Shown: positions 20,739-31,837, counted from the first letter of the stretch. The stretch is 64,000 nt of DNA from Tricholoma matsutake (GCA_026075535.2 AP026541.1:7378001-7442000), one strand, 5' to 3'. Notes: a model not told the origin generated them from the letters alone. Numbers and translations: made by a program.

Positions 20739-22083
20739 TTGCGAACACGCTGCCAAAATAGGCAGGTATGGAGTAGACGACACCTCCCAGAGCTCAAACG
20801 ACTCCCTACACACCGTTCCAGACTTCCCTGCCTTAAATTTTCACCTAACATGCCACCTAGTGCCATGGATGCATCAGAGCACCTTGACACACTTGAAAGT
20901 GATGTTACTGGAATATGTGCACAAATCAATTCACGTAAATCTACGATTGAAAACTTTGTCAGAACCCTTCAGACCAGCTCCACAACCAATATTCCCCCCA
21001 TTATGACTCCAAGCGTGCCTAATAATGACACACCACCTAATGTGCCCACTAAGGAGTGTGCCCAGATCAAACCACCCCCCCCCCCCACTGAATTTAATGG
21101 TGTGCATGCGCAGGGGCATGCATTCCTTAATTCCTGTGAGTTGTACATCAGTCTCCAGTCACATCAACTCATTGATGATGCTGCAAAATTTATTGGGCCT
21201 TCACATACATGAAATCTGAACATGCCTGATAATCTCTACATGGACCATATTCTGTGCCAAACTAAAGAGCTTGGTTCTCTACCTTTCTCCACTTGGGGTG
21301 ACTTGTTGAGCAGAGTTTGTACACCACTTTTGTCCCCTCAACAAGTGCCACCATGGCTTGAGTCATCCTCTTACCATCAGGCATGTTGATCCATGGACGA
21401 TTATATCGACAAGTTTAAGGCATTGGTGGACATGGCAGGATATGGGAGTGGGCTACTAGTGGTGGTGAAGTTCCGATGGGGTCTCAATCAAGAGATTCAG
21501 GACCAGATTGCACAGATGTTGGAAGGGCGCCTGGCAGACAATGATATCTATGCTTGGTATGAGGCTGCTTCACTCTGTGATGAGAACTGACTCACAAATG
21601 TGGCATTTAATGCTGTATTCCATGCTCCAACTACCACTCATGTGCCCTACACCTTCAATTGAACCCTCCCCCACCCCAACCCCATTCCTGTCTGTCAGAC
21701 TCCTGCACCAGCCATCAGTGCCCCTGTACCAATGGATGTTGATGCAGCTTGTAGTCATGCATGTAGGTTGGACCTCTGCTACCACTGTGGGGAAACTGGG
21801 CACATGGCCAGAGCATGTCCCCATTGTCAGGATATCTGCATGCTCACCCCTGAGGGGCAGGATGAACTCCTCCAGGACCTGTTGGCACTTGTAGATGTTG
21901 AGGAAGCAAAGGATCAGGTTGCAGAGGAGATCAATTCAGGAGTTGTAGAGGAGCAGGATTTTTCTATTTGCAGCAAGTGAATCATACTCCCTCACTGCCT
22001 GTCCATAACCACTTTGAAGTTTTGTCAGTTGAATTCCCAGAGGATGAATCTAATTCCATGACTGTTCCCCTCTCTGACTCTTC
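20739..22083 (+). pseudogene. Gypsy B gag with CCHC zinc knuckle
   Basis: Plus-strand homologue of the Gypsy A gag. MDASEHLDTLES at about 20868 is the likely start. EFNGVHAQGHAFLNSCELYI and DDYIDKFKALVDMAGYGSGL follow, with an in-frame stop before the knuckle, then CYHCGETGHMARAC (about 21778-21819). The frame is broken near 21190, 21390 and 21590. The end of gag (stop at 21980) overlaps the pol frame (from 21968) by -1, as in Gypsy A. Protease-region sequence is cut at 22083 by a solo LTR. Confidence 0.82.
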
Positions 22084-22544
22084 TGTAAGGGGACTAGGGG
22101 GGACTTGGGGGGGGGGGGGGGGGGGGGGGGTGCTCTGCATGTTTCTCCTATTTTTCCTATATTTTCCCTCACTTCATTTCCTTCTATTCTTCATTTTCTA
22201 TGATTTTTCCTTATTTTATTACTAATTTCCCTTTCTATCACATTTGTGCATGTTGATAGTTTTATATTTAGAGGTGGAGTACCCCTTCTGACATCTACCT
22301 CTTGGTATGATGTCATTCGGCGGCCTTGATCTGCCTATTTCTGCCTTTCTCTATTTTTAGACTATCATTTGATTTTTGCAATCTTCACATATACTGGGCA
22401 TTGGCAAAGGGGTCCTTAGAGTTTTCTCTTTGGATTTCCCTTTGCTAGGTGTGCATCCACTCCCTGTAATATGTACCATAATTTTAACTTCGGATTTCCC
22501 TTTGCTAGTCCATTAATTAAGTGGCTTCTAAGGTTGCCCTTATA
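22084..22544 (+). mobile_element. Solo LTR of the Gypsy A/B family inside Gypsy B
   Basis: A full TGTAAGG...CTTATA LTR lies within the pol coding region of Gypsy B. The flanks TCTTC (22079-22083) and CCTTC (22545-22549) are the expected 5-bp duplication with one transition. No internal sequence remains, so it arose by recombination between two LTRs. It contains a run of about 24 G near 22107-22130 that other copies lack. Confidence 0.85.
22107..22130 (+). repeat. Long poly-G tract
   Basis: About 24 consecutive G residues inside the solo LTR, where sister LTRs have only five to seven. Length may be approximate because such runs are hard to sequence. It could form G-quadruplex DNA. Confidence 0.85.
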
Positions 22545-23874
22545 CCTTCAAAGTTGGCTGAGACGTACCTGCTCTTCCTATCTCTCACTCTGCCCCATGC
22601 CCCAAAATTAAATCATGGGAGCGCAAACCACCATGCAAATATATTGTTGCATCCACTCCCTTACACATTCCTTGAACCTAGCAATCAAACTACAGACTAC
22701 TGATACTTGGTGTCTCTGCGCTCCTGGACTATGGTGCGACTGGTCTCTTCATTGATGCCCATCTCGCACAACAACATTGCCTGAATACTTGCTCACTTTT
22801 GCATCCAATACCTGTTTATAATGTGGATGGGTCCCCAAATGAAGCTGGTGCCATCTGAGAGGTTGTAGACCTGGTCCTCCATTACAAAGATCACAGTGAG
22901 CATGCCCTTTTTGCTGTCACTCAGTTAGGAAAGCAGAAGGTGATCTTGGGCTATCCATGGCTTCAAGACCATAACCCAGAGGTCAACTGGTGTACTGGGG
23001 AGGTTACAATGAGCCAGTGTCCATCCCGCTGTCACACTTGTTTCATGGAAGCCAGACAAGAACACCGTGGACAAAGGGCCTCAGTGCGATGCACTCAGAA
23101 GTGTCGTGCTGGACCCCTGCCTGTGCCAGAGGTGGAGTTAAAGGGAATTCCTGATCTGATGCCGGACTCAGAAGATAATGAGGAGGAGCCAGGGGAAGTG
23201 GAGGAAGGTGATTGTATTTTCTATACTGTAATTCATCCATCGCATGAGGTGTGTGCTACATCAAACATATCCCAATGCCTTGCCAAGGCCTTCCACAAAA
23301 ACAATGCTGCTAAATCCTCTACTGATTCCTTGCTTCCTGTAAGCCCAGAGACTTACTTACATAATCATTGACACTTATTTGCATGCAGACTTTCTTTGGA
23401 CATATATACTATCGTATATAGTAGACGAACCATTCTTCCTTTTTTCCTTTACTCGCTTCTGATTCTACTCTGCTTTTGCATTACCTCACTCCTAATCCCA
23501 CATCGTTGTCTTGTAATATTGCATGATTAGTAGTGAGTTGTCATATCTTCAGTTCCCTTCTCCTTGTCTTTAGTGTAGCCTGTCCCCAACAAGGGATAGG
23601 CTTCCACTTCCTCATCTCCATGAGTTTGTGGATGTCTTCTCCAAGAAATCATCCAACTCTCTCCCTGTGCACAAGCCATGGGATCACATGATCAAACTCA
23701 CCCCCAGTGCAACCCCTTCATCCTGCAAGGTCTATCCTCTCTCTCCTGAAGAACAGTGACAGCTTGACCAGTTCATTGATGAGCACCTGGCCTCTGGACA
23801 TATTTGACCATTGAAGTCACCCATGGCCTCTCCCTTTTTCTTTGTCAAGAAGAAGGATGGCTCACTTCAACTGG
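22545..23874 (+). pseudogene. Gypsy B protease and start of RT
   Basis: Continuation of pol after the solo LTR. SALLDYGATGLFIDAHLAQ is the protease block with DSG changed to DYG (about 22712-22765), followed by VILGYPWLQDHNPEVNW (about 22935) and the Cys-rich SQCPSRCHTCF segment. A 269-bp solo LTR (23338-23606) interrupts the linker. Then KPWDH, YPLSPEEQ, and the RT start ASPFFFVKKKDGSL, cut by the Gypsy E LTR at 23875. TGA stops occur at PEEQ*Q and GHI*P. The copy is dead. Confidence 0.82.
23338..23606 (+). mobile_element. 269-bp solo LTR of an unidentified retroelement
   Basis: TGTAAGCCCAG...GGCTTCCA, bounded by the exact 5-bp duplication CTTCC (23333-23337, 23607-23611) in the Gypsy B pol frame. 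It starts TG and ends CA and contains a TATATACTATCGTATATAG palindrome near 23405. No internal region remains. It is unlike the other LTRs in the window; its size would suit copia, but this is a guess. Confidence 0.82.
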
Positions 23875-24140
23875 TGATAGGTCCACCTTGCGCTCTAAGC
23901 TCTGGGAACGTCTCCAAATGCATCAACACATCACCACACATGCTCCCAACCCCTACAAACCCCTACAAACCCGACGAAACTGCTCTGAGACTATTTTGAA
24001 CAATTTCAAATGACTTTGAATGATTTTGCAACATTTCAAACAACTTTGAACAACTTTGCAGCACCTTGAACGCCTTTGGCCACTGTATGCTTATCATGCC
24101 ACCCTTCAGACACACGCAGCACACCTTGTAAGAGTTAGTG
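23875..24140 (+). repeat. Gypsy E 5' LTR, first part
   Basis: Matches the beginnings of the solo LTRs at 49807 (TGATAGGTCC) and 51602 (TGATAAGTCC). It contains TTGAACA/CTTTGAAC short repeats near 24000-24070. It ends at the LINE-2 insertion, where AAGAGTTAGTG (24130-24140) is the duplicated target. Confidence 0.85.
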
Positions 24141-24827
24141 CCAGCAAGGGTAACAAGACAGCTAACTACAATACAGCGAATGGCTACGATAGCTATAAAC
24201 GGAGCACTATGCACTACGCTGACAGACATACTGGACATGCACGCAGGTATACCCCCCATGGAGCTAAATATGCTGAAAGCTTGTTACAGGTCTTTAATGT
24301 GTGTATGCACCCTCCCCGAAACACACCCCTTACACAGCTTAATACGTGAATACCGCCTGGTACATGCAAAGTGACATTGTACACCGCTTCATAACCTTCT
24401 GGGTCACTTCATAGAAACAAATCCAGATAGAATCGAGAACATAGCGCCCAACACAACATCCTCAGCGATCGAAATAGCGACCTTCACAACAGAAATCGCA
24501 CAGGATAGAACCACATCCATACAAAGCGAGGCGAATGACACCCCAGAGATCAAAATCTATACAGACAGCTCAGGAGTAGACAGAAATATAGGAGCGGCTG
24601 CGGTAATGTATAGGAAAGGTAGGGCTACTCCAGTGAAGATACTAAGATACAGATTGGGAACCTCGAAGGAATACACTTCGTTCGAGGCTGAAGCGGCAGG
24701 GGCAATTCTGGGAATGTGGCTAATAAGATTGGAACATATAGCAGGACAATTACCAATAACTTTACTAACGGATAGCCAATCACTCATCAGAAGACTACAC
24801 ACACGAAAGGCAAGCACAGCCCAATAC
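24141..24827 (+). pseudogene. LINE-2 ORF2, RT tail and RNase H N-terminal half
   Basis: Plus-strand frame homologous to the LINE-1 ORF2: MATIAINGALCTTLTD, GIPPMELNMLKACYRS, LPETHPLHSLIREYR, a TGA near 24372, then the RNase H start EIKIYTDSSGV (first Asp), FEAEAAGAILGMWLIRLE (Glu), ITLLTDSQSLIRR (second Asp). The frame ends at the LINE-1 insertion and resumes at 31157. Confidence 0.85.
24819..24827 (+). repeat. LINE-1 target-site duplication, left copy
   Basis: GCCCAATAC at 24819-24827 is repeated exactly at 31148-31156 on the other side of LINE-1. Removing LINE-1 and one copy restores the RNase H frame of LINE-2. Confidence 0.9.
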
Positions 24828-24846
24828 TTTTTTTTTTTTTTTTTTT

Positions 24847-25338
24847 AATGTTATTTTTCTGACCTCTCAAGGCGTACCTTATAATGGTCCTTACGTGCTA
24901 GAGTGTCTACGTGGAATAGGCCCCATTGCCTTCCCTCACTCCAATCCCTGCCCTCCAGATGGCATGCCCTTGGCAATCGTGCCCCCTGGAGTCCGGTTCC
25001 CTGAACCGTTTGGGACTGCAAGTGTTCCTTCGACCTCTTCTTTTTCTTGCCTGCAATCTTCTTTTCTTGTCATGTGGTGATATATGACTATTAATTGCCT
25101 GGCCAACTAGTGGCAGGCACAGTGTGGATGGTGTGAGCAGGTGTGTTGTCTGCATGCGTGTGACGTGCTTCAGTGTGGTTGTTTTTTCCTCTCGTAGTCC
25201 TCTGTGTTGCAGACAGTAGTATTATTGGGTTTGTTGTTTGTGTTGTCCTCCCTATAGTGACTTTCCGGGGTACCTGTAAAGTGTTGTGCTAGTGTATGTG
25301 TTCTAAGAGATCGCAATTTCACCTTTCGTTTTCATTAG
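24847..25338 (-). other. LINE-1 3' untranslated region
   Basis: About 490 bases between the ORF2 stop and the poly(A). The stretch near 24880-25010 (CATTATAAGGTACGCCTTGAG on the minus side; CCGGTTCCCTGAACCG) corresponds to the LINE-2 3' end at 32100-32280, so both elements share a conserved 3' tail that the RT probably recognises. Confidence 0.7.
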
Positions 25339-28300
25339 TCATCCAGTCCCGGTCATGTAATTGAGCAACGGTATGATCCCCTTTTCGGAGCTCATTAGAG
25401 CCGAGAGGTCCCAAGAGTTTCTTCTCATTTGTTGGTCCAGTTCGTGTTGCACTCTGTTGTAGGCTCCACATTCGAATAAGAAATGTGTGATGGTCTCTCT
25501 GGCTGGTGGCCCGTCGCCTTTGCAGGCTGCGCAGTCGCTCGTCTCTGCTTTCCCGATCCGGTGTAGATAGAAGTTCAAAGGAATATGACCTGTGCGGATC
25601 TGTGTCAGGAGACTGGCCTGTCATCTTTTCAATTTGGATTGTGTTTCAGCATATTTCTTGTATGAGAAATTGGGGTTGAGACAACTTAGCTTTGGTTGTC
25701 TCGGGGATTCTTTCCACATACTGTCCCATTTCTCCCTCAGTTCGTGCTTGTAGTCCTGTTTTATTGCCGCTATGCTCCTCAGTAACTTCTTTCGTAAAAT
25801 GGGTGGGAGTCTGCGAGATGGGCTGTTCTCTCCTTGGGCCGCCTTCTTTGCTTCTTCGTCCACCCTTTCGTTCCCCTGTACTCCACTGTGTCCCAATATC
25901 CATGTGAGATGAAAGCGCTTCATGTTGTGGGCCAGGTTCGCCGAGTTGATGCTTTCGGCAGTCTTGATAAATTTGTCTACTAGATATTTTGCGGTGGTGG
26001 CTTTACATGTGTTTGTTCTCCTGATAAATGACTGGCTGTCAGTCAGTAGAGTTATTGGTAGGCGTCCTGCTATATGTTCTGCTCTGATCAGCCATGCCCC
26101 CAGCAGAGCTCCTACTGCCTCAGCTTCAAATGTCGTGTACTCCCGTGAGCTTCCTAGTCGGTACCTCAGCACCTTCTCTGGCATGTTCCTTCCCTTTCTG
26201 TACAGCACTGCCACCGCTCCTATGCTCCCATCCTTTCCTGAGCCGTCCATAAATATTTTCAGTTCTGGTGTGCTAGTCGCTTCGTCCTGTATAGAGATAG
26301 TCCTGTCTTGTGCAATCTCTGTCGTGAAAGCTGTGACTCCTAGTGCCGATGACCTCGTGTTGGGTGTAATGTTCTCTATCCTCTCCGGGTATGTTGACGG
26401 AAATAATTCCAATAGGTTGTGGAGTGGTGTTCAGTGTCTCTTCATGTATATCGTGCGGTACTCTCGTATCAGTCTATGTAGTGGATGATTTTCGGGTAGC
26501 ATGCATACGCGCATCAGGGATCTGTGACATGCCTTCAGTAAATTGAGCTCTATTGGAAGTATACCTGCATGTATGTCGAGTGTATCTGTTGGTGTAGTGC
26601 GAAGTGCCCCATTGATCGCTAGTGTGGCCACCCTTTGCACTTTTGCCAGCTGTCTTGATACCCTTACAGAGCCTGTTCGATTCTTGGCACCTGGCCTCCT
26701 GTACGGTGGGTTATACCACACTTCTGCTCCATATGTCATCTTGGGAATCGCTACTGCTGTGTACAGCTGTCACATGAGCTTAGGCAATATACCTGTGTCC
26801 ATCTTTGCTAGCCGACGGCATTGCATCACCCATTTTATGGCATTATCGATTGCCCTCTCCTTGTGTTTTCTCCACGTTAGCTTGTCATCGATCACGATGC
26901 CTAGGTACTTATAACTGTCAACTGTATTCACTTCTTTACCTTGCAATACCAATTTTGGTTTGTTCATTATTTGGGGGGCTCCCCTTGGTGACCTGGCTTT
27001 CCTGCTCCCAAGGTGCATCACTGCAAGTTTGCTGATTTCAAACCTTGAGTTATGGTCAGCAGACCATTGGAATCCTCCATTCTCCCCTTCCATGTGTTCC
27101 CGTATAGTGCCTGTGGTTGCCTCGTAGTTTTTCCCTGTCACCATTACCATCACGTCGTCTACATATCCGAGTGCCTGTAAAGTGTCACTCAGTTCTAGTA
27201 AGTCTGCATTGTAAAAGTTGAAAGCAGGGAGCGATACTGGGTCTCCCTGACCCACGCCATTGTCCACTAGTATTGGATCCGACGTGTAATCATCAAACTT
27301 GAGCCGCATGCTTCGTCCTTCCAACAGACATCCTACGAATCTCACTATCTGACTCAGGACCTGTCTCTTTTTCATGTTATGCAGCAATTGGTCCATTATG
27401 GCGTTTGGGAAGGCTCCTTCGATGTCCAGAAATAAGATTGAGACCACTCTCTTCTTCCTCCAGGCCTCTTTCACCCAATGTATTAGCAATTGTACTGCAT
27501 CCGTTGTGCTTCTGCAGGGTCTCCCTCCAAAGTGTGTTTCTGGTAGTAGTTCATGTCGCTCCGTTACCATGATTAGCCCCTCGGAGATGATCGACGTGAG
27601 TACTTTGGCCATGGTGCACAGCAGAGCTATGGGCCTGTATGCTTTCGGTACTTCATAACTCAGTTTTCCTCCCTTCCGTAGCACGCATGTCGTTGATTCT
27701 TGCCATCCAGAGTAGTATATGCCGCGTTCCATTATTGACCTGTATATAGGAAGCAAGTAAGGTGCGATGTGATCCACTGACTTTTGTAATATGATGTTTG
27801 GTATTCTGTCCAGACTTGGGGCCTTGTGTGGGGCTAACTTCGAGATGTGTGTTCGTATCTGTCTCTCTGTAATCTCTGGCATTGTTGGGTATGGGTCCGG
27901 GTATCCATATCCTTGCGGAACTGCTGAGACTGTCAGTTTTGGTGGGAAAAATGCCTCCGCTAGTACTTTGGCCTTTTCCTTGTTCGTGTTCACTTCCCTG
28001 GTGATTCCGTTTTCGCCTTTCACTTTCAGTGTTGGTATTCTAGTCTGTCTGCCATCTCCTGAGGGGGCCGAGTAATATCTGTTTGCTGTCCATATGTCAG
28101 TGTTAGTCGCATTTTCTAGAAATTCAGTCCAGTGTCTTGTCTTTGCCTTTACTATATCTGCTGTGTATTCTCTATGTGCTTGTTTCAGACTTTGATGACA
28201 TGCGTGTTCCTCCACCGCCCAATTTCTGTACGACTCAGCTCTCAACCGATTGATCTCCTTCTTCTTCTTCTTCAGCTCGCTTGTCCACCACCTCTTTGAT

Positions 28301-29307
28301 AAAGGACACGGCCTATTCTTCGGTACCTTGGCTTCTATGGTCCTCTGTATTGCTTCCATCAGCTGCTTGATTTCCTTACCTAGTTCTTCTTCTGTATGTA
28401 TCGCGATCGGTATTGGAATGTTTGTAAGTTCTTCTCCCAGCCACATGTTGAACTCCTCCCAGTCTGTCACTCTGTAATTCCTCAATACTCTGGTCCTTAC
28501 CCTTGCTTGCATGATTTCTATTATTGTTGCTATTGGGAAGTGATCTGTTTTCCCTGGTTGCATCTCCGGTATTGTATCGCATCTCACTACATGGGTAGCA
28601 AGCTCGTCTGTGCAAAATATGTTGTCCGGTCTAGTGTATCGTTTTGTTACCATATGACGGAGAGTCAGTATACCCTTCGGCAGTGTCATGGTCAGACCCA
28701 CATCTGCCACTAGCGCTATTAGTTCGCCGGTGTCTTCTAATGCTTTTGCAGTGAATAGGTGTGAGTCTTCGTCCCTGTCCCACATTGGATGGTGCCTGTT
28801 AAAGTCTCCGCCCCATAAGATGTGGTGTTTACCCCTTTCTGGCAGATCTTCCTGTCTGTCGAGTGTGTGTTTCCTGAGGACTTCTAGTGTATGTGCATTT
28901 TCGCCTGCATTATATATGCTGTAAATCTGTAGGTTACCATACTCTCCTTTCAGTTCTATGGCTACCACGTTGTTTGTTTCGGGGATGTCTAATATTTTCC
29001 AGTCGTTAGTAGATAGTGCCGCATTTACCCATATTGTGGACCGCACGGTTGTCTCTAGCATCGCCCTTGAGGTAGGCATCCCCGAGATGAAGCAGTTTGG
29101 TGTTCTGATATTGCTAAAAAAGGTGATGTACAGCTCTTGTATCAGTACAATGTCCCACTGAGCTGCTAGTGAGTCATTTATTAGTTCCAGATGTGCCATT
29201 AGTGATTTGTTAAGATTTATTTGTAAGATCCTTAACTTCATTACCTCTATCGGTTCACTATTCATAGAGATCTGATCCAGTGTATGTTCTGTTGTTGTTC
29301 TGGTCAT
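25339..29307 (-). pseudogene. LINE-1 ORF2: endonuclease, RT, RNase H
   Basis: One minus-strand frame of about 1,310 codons. The AP-type endonuclease has ILQINLNKS, a catalytic Glu in LIQELY, WGGDFNRHHPMWD and KTDHFPIAT. RT motifs are LAPHKAPSLDRIPN, YRPIALLCTMAKVL, HFGGRPCRSTTDAVQ, FLDIEGAFPNA, GVGQGDPVSLPAFN and the catalytic YVDDVMVMV. RNase H (FMDGSGKDGS, FEAEAVGALLGAW, LTDSQSFIRR) and a terminal CAACKGDG...HFLFEC knuckle follow. TGA stops at 26772-26770, 26433-26431 and 25623-25621 each fit a former CGA. The probable start is the ATG at 29265, which overlaps the ORF1 stop; a longer open frame begins at 29307. Confidence 0.92.
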
Positions 29308-31009
29308 CGCTGTTCCATGGCTGTCCTGGCTGATTCGTCTGCCTGTCCCAAGAGTGCCGTTCCAGCTCCTTTCTGTTCGGTGCTATCTGCCTCTGGGGAA
29401 ATGTCAGTTGCATTTGTCTCATCCTGTTATTTCTGGTAGGCCGGATGGAATCTGCCAGCCCAACTGGTGCTGCTGTTCTCTGCCCATTTGGTGGCATGGA
29501 TTCCCATGTCCATGGTTCTGTCGATGGGTAGAATGGTAGTGTGTTCTCCAGGTTCCTTGCATCGTGTTCCTCACATTTCTTGAGGAAAGTAGAGCATGAT
29601 CTGTCATTACTCGCGTGTCCGTACGTGTCGCATGGTGAGCATCTGAGGGTGGGCGAGTGACATTGGGCTGTCCTGTGGTCTTCTCCGCACCTGGCACATA
29701 CATCTCTCTGTATAATGCACTCGTTTGCTACATGGTTGTAACCCTGGCACTTTAGGCATCTTACCGGTTCTCGTTTGCATTTGGTTATCGATACCTTCTT
29801 GTTGCAAATGACGAGTCCTCCTAATATCGCTTTGTTTGTGCTGTCTGGGTCAGTAAATGTTATGATCATATGTCCTACTGTCTGGTTTGGGTTGCGTCGC
29901 TCGGGGGCCTTGGCCCATTTGCACTTGCTGATCGCGTCCTTGCTCAGTCCGTTTGTTTCCTGTATCTCCTCGATGTGCGACCTCTCTGCTGCATCAAACG
30001 TCAGTGGGACGAAATATGCCATTGTATTGTAGTTGTGTGTCTCGGTGAGGATGGTAGTTTCCATTTTGCACTCCATATGTAGGATGTTCGCCTCGCTACA
30101 TAGCCACATCGCTGATTTTTCATCTATGGCTTCGATGAGTAGTCCTCCATTCTTGAGCCATAGTGCCAATCGTAGTCTGCAGTCTTCATTTGTCATCTTC
30201 GCGGCTTTGTTTAGCTTCTCGTTCAATTTTTGTAACAGTTGTGGGGCCATTAGTGATCTGAGTCCTAGCGTGTTGGTCGACAATGTCCAGAGGAACTGCC
30301 TGGCTCTTATGCTTTCTCTTGCTCTGACCTTTGGGTCTATACATACCGGTGGTCCAACTGATCCATTCAGCAAAGCGCTACGGTATGGCATGGCCATTTC
30401 CTTTTCCTTTTCTGCGACGTTAGCTATGTTTTTAATTACCTTGTCCATTTCTTCGTTGGCTGCTTTGGCTTGAGCTATTATTCCTTTGGTGTCCTCCTGT
30501 AACCTAGTGATGGTCTCGCCTGTCTTTTCCTGTATAGCTTTCTGTATTTCTTTGACTAGTGGGGTCAGCTCCCTTGTTACTGCGTCTGTTACCTTTCTCG
30601 CTATGTGTTCTTCTTCCAGCTCTTGTAGAATCAGTGCCACTGCTCTTATCCCATTTAGAGTCTGCAATGGTGTGTTCGGTAGAGATCCGACAAGGAGTAG
30701 TGCCTCAGATAGGGATGCCATTGTCGGTGCATTGCTAGAAGGGGCTAAGAGGCCCTTAGCCGTCAGCCAAGTGTGCCCTTTCTCCGCATCTGGTATGTCT
30801 CCTAAATTAGCCTCCGTCGGGCCCACTGCCGCTGATCTCCTTGTGACCCTACCTTTTTCCCCTTGGGTTTTCTCTTTTGTGGTCTGGTCCAGTGATGTTG
30901 CTGTGGTAGCCGACCTTCTCTGTGTTGGTACCATGTTTTCCAACAGGGTCATCTGCCGTAACCCCATGGTACCAGGTGTCGCCTGATTGTCCAGCATACC
31001 AGCTGTCAT
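29258..31009 (-). CDS. LINE-1 ORF1, gag-like RNA-binding protein
   Basis: An intact 583-codon minus-strand frame. A Ser/Thr-rich N-terminus is followed by a predicted coiled coil (ITRLQEDTKGIIAQAKAANE, about residues 165-205). A nucleic-acid-binding region comes next, with three CCHC knuckles near the C-terminus: CLKCQGYNHVANEC, CARCGEDHRTAQC, and CSPCDTYGHASNDRSC. Such ORF1 proteins coat the element RNA and form the retrotransposition particle. The start at 31009 lies about 140 bases from the element's 5' end. No stops or frameshifts, unlike all other retroelement frames here. Stop codon TAG sits inside the sequence ATGAATAG, overlapping the ORF2 start. Confidence 0.9.
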   Translation of the reverse strand: MTAGMLDNQATPGTMGLRQMTLLENMVPTQRRSATTATSLDQTTKEKTQGEKGRVTRRSAAVGPTEANLGDIPDAEKGHTWLTAKGLLAPSSNAPTMASLSEALLLVGSLPNTPLQTLNGIRAVALILQELEEEHIARKVTDAVTRELTPLVKEIQKAIQEKTGETITRLQEDTKGIIAQAKAANEEMDKVIKNIANVAEKEKEMAMPYRSALLNGSVGPPVCIDPKVRARESIRARQFLWTLSTNTLGLRSLMAPQLLQKLNEKLNKAAKMTNEDCRLRLALWLKNGGLLIEAIDEKSAMWLCSEANILHMECKMETTILTETHNYNTMAYFVPLTFDAAERSHIEEIQETNGLSKDAISKCKWAKAPERRNPNQTVGHMIITFTDPDSTNKAILGGLVICNKKVSITKCKREPVRCLKCQGYNHVANECIIQRDVCARCGEDHRTAQCHSPTLRCSPCDTYGHASNDRSCSTFLKKCEEHDARNLENTLPFYPSTEPWTWESMPPNGQRTAAPVGLADSIRPTRNNRMRQMQLTFPQRQIAPNRKELERHSWDRQTNQPGQPWNSDDQNNNRTYTGSDLYE

Positions 31010-31156
31010 GCTTCTGATGGCTCAGGTATCTTTTTGATGCATATTTACACTGTACTGTAGCCCTGGTGTATGCAGTCCCCTTCGATATGCCCAGTTGAAC
31101 CATGGGAATTTTCAAGGTAGATGGCGGTGTCGGGTTAAGGTGTGTCGGCCCAATAC

Positions 31157-31837
31157 TTAGTGGAGGAGTTCATCAGGCTAGCCAGAGGGATCAATTCGAC
31201 GAACCTAAACCCGAACGCAAAGAGATTCCACATGGCCTGGATCTCTGGACACAGTGGCATCCAAGGAAACGAGAGGGTAGATGAAGAAGCGAAGAAAGCA
31301 GCTCGAGGAGACGTCAGCGCTATTCACAGACTCCCACCTATACTACAGGAAACTCTACCAAGGAGCGTAGTGGCACTGAAACAGGACTTCAAGTGCAGGA
31401 TCTGGGACAAATGGGATGAGATATGGAGAGACTCACCCAGGCAGCCAAAGCTGAGTCGACTTGATCCAAAATTCTCATACAAAAAATATGCTGAAACCCA
31501 GGCAAAACTCAAGAGGCAACAGATTAGCTTATTGACACAGATACGCACAGGATATATACCACTTAATTTCTACCTACACCGGATCAAGAAAGTAGATTCA
31601 AGTGACTGCATGGCTTGCGGAAGAGACGGCCTGACAACCAGAGGAACAATAACACACTTCTTATTCAAATGCGAGGCATACAATGGAGCCCGACACAAAC
31701 TCAACCGCCAGATGAGAAGAGACTCAAGCGGTCTCACCGCGCTAATGAGCTCGAAGAAAGGAATAATAGCCCTACTCAGTTACGTGGCAAAAATGGGAAG
31801 ACTGACAATGACGAAAGGTGAACACCCAGTTTCATAG
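31157..31837 (+). pseudogene. LINE-2 ORF2, RNase H C-terminal half and tail
   Basis: Continues the LINE-2 frame after LINE-1: MAWISGHSGIQGNERVDEEA (the RNase H His block), RQPKLSRLDPKFSYKKYAET, LLTQIRTGYIPLNFYLHRI, and the Cys/His motif CMACGRDG...HFLFKC. It ends at TAG 31835-31837. Colinear with LINE-1 residues of the same region and without a stop at the position where LINE-1 has TGA (after KLKR). Confidence 0.85.

Larger units (their letters stand above)
5864..23874 (+). mobile_element. Gypsy B, LTR retrotransposon split by nested insertions
   Basis: A plus-strand chromovirus-type Gypsy of the same family as Gypsy A. Its 5' LTR starts TGTAAG at 5864 and ends at 20710, interrupted by a MULE MITE (5986-6348) and by Gypsy C (6370-20427). 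Gag and protease follow from 20.8 kb, cut by two solo LTRs (22084-22544 and 23338-23606). The RT is cut after the KKKDGSL motif at 23874 by Gypsy E. The rest of pol and the 3' LTR are not in the window. It is the oldest layer of this nest, because every other element here sits inside it. Confidence 0.85.
24828..31147 (-). mobile_element. LINE-1, full-length Tad-like LINE
   Basis: A 6.3-kb minus-strand LINE. The poly(A) tail is the T run at 24828-24846. ORF1 and ORF2 are nearly complete and the 5' untranslated region is only about 140 bp. The 9-bp duplication GCCCAATAC flanks it exactly. ORF1 has three CCHC knuckles, and ORF2 has AP endonuclease, RT, RNase H and a terminal Cys/His motif, an arrangement typical of the fungal Tad1 clade. 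Three TGA codons in ORF2 are the only clear disablements. Confidence 0.93.

Noticed and set aside
24828..24846. Poly-T run as a pol III terminator
   Set aside because: It is the poly(A) tail of the minus-strand LINE-1, bounded by the GCCCAATAC duplication.
26802..30986. Several 75-188 codon plus-strand frames across LINE-1
   Set aside because: Antisense shadows of ORF1 and ORF2, which have clear domains on the minus strand.
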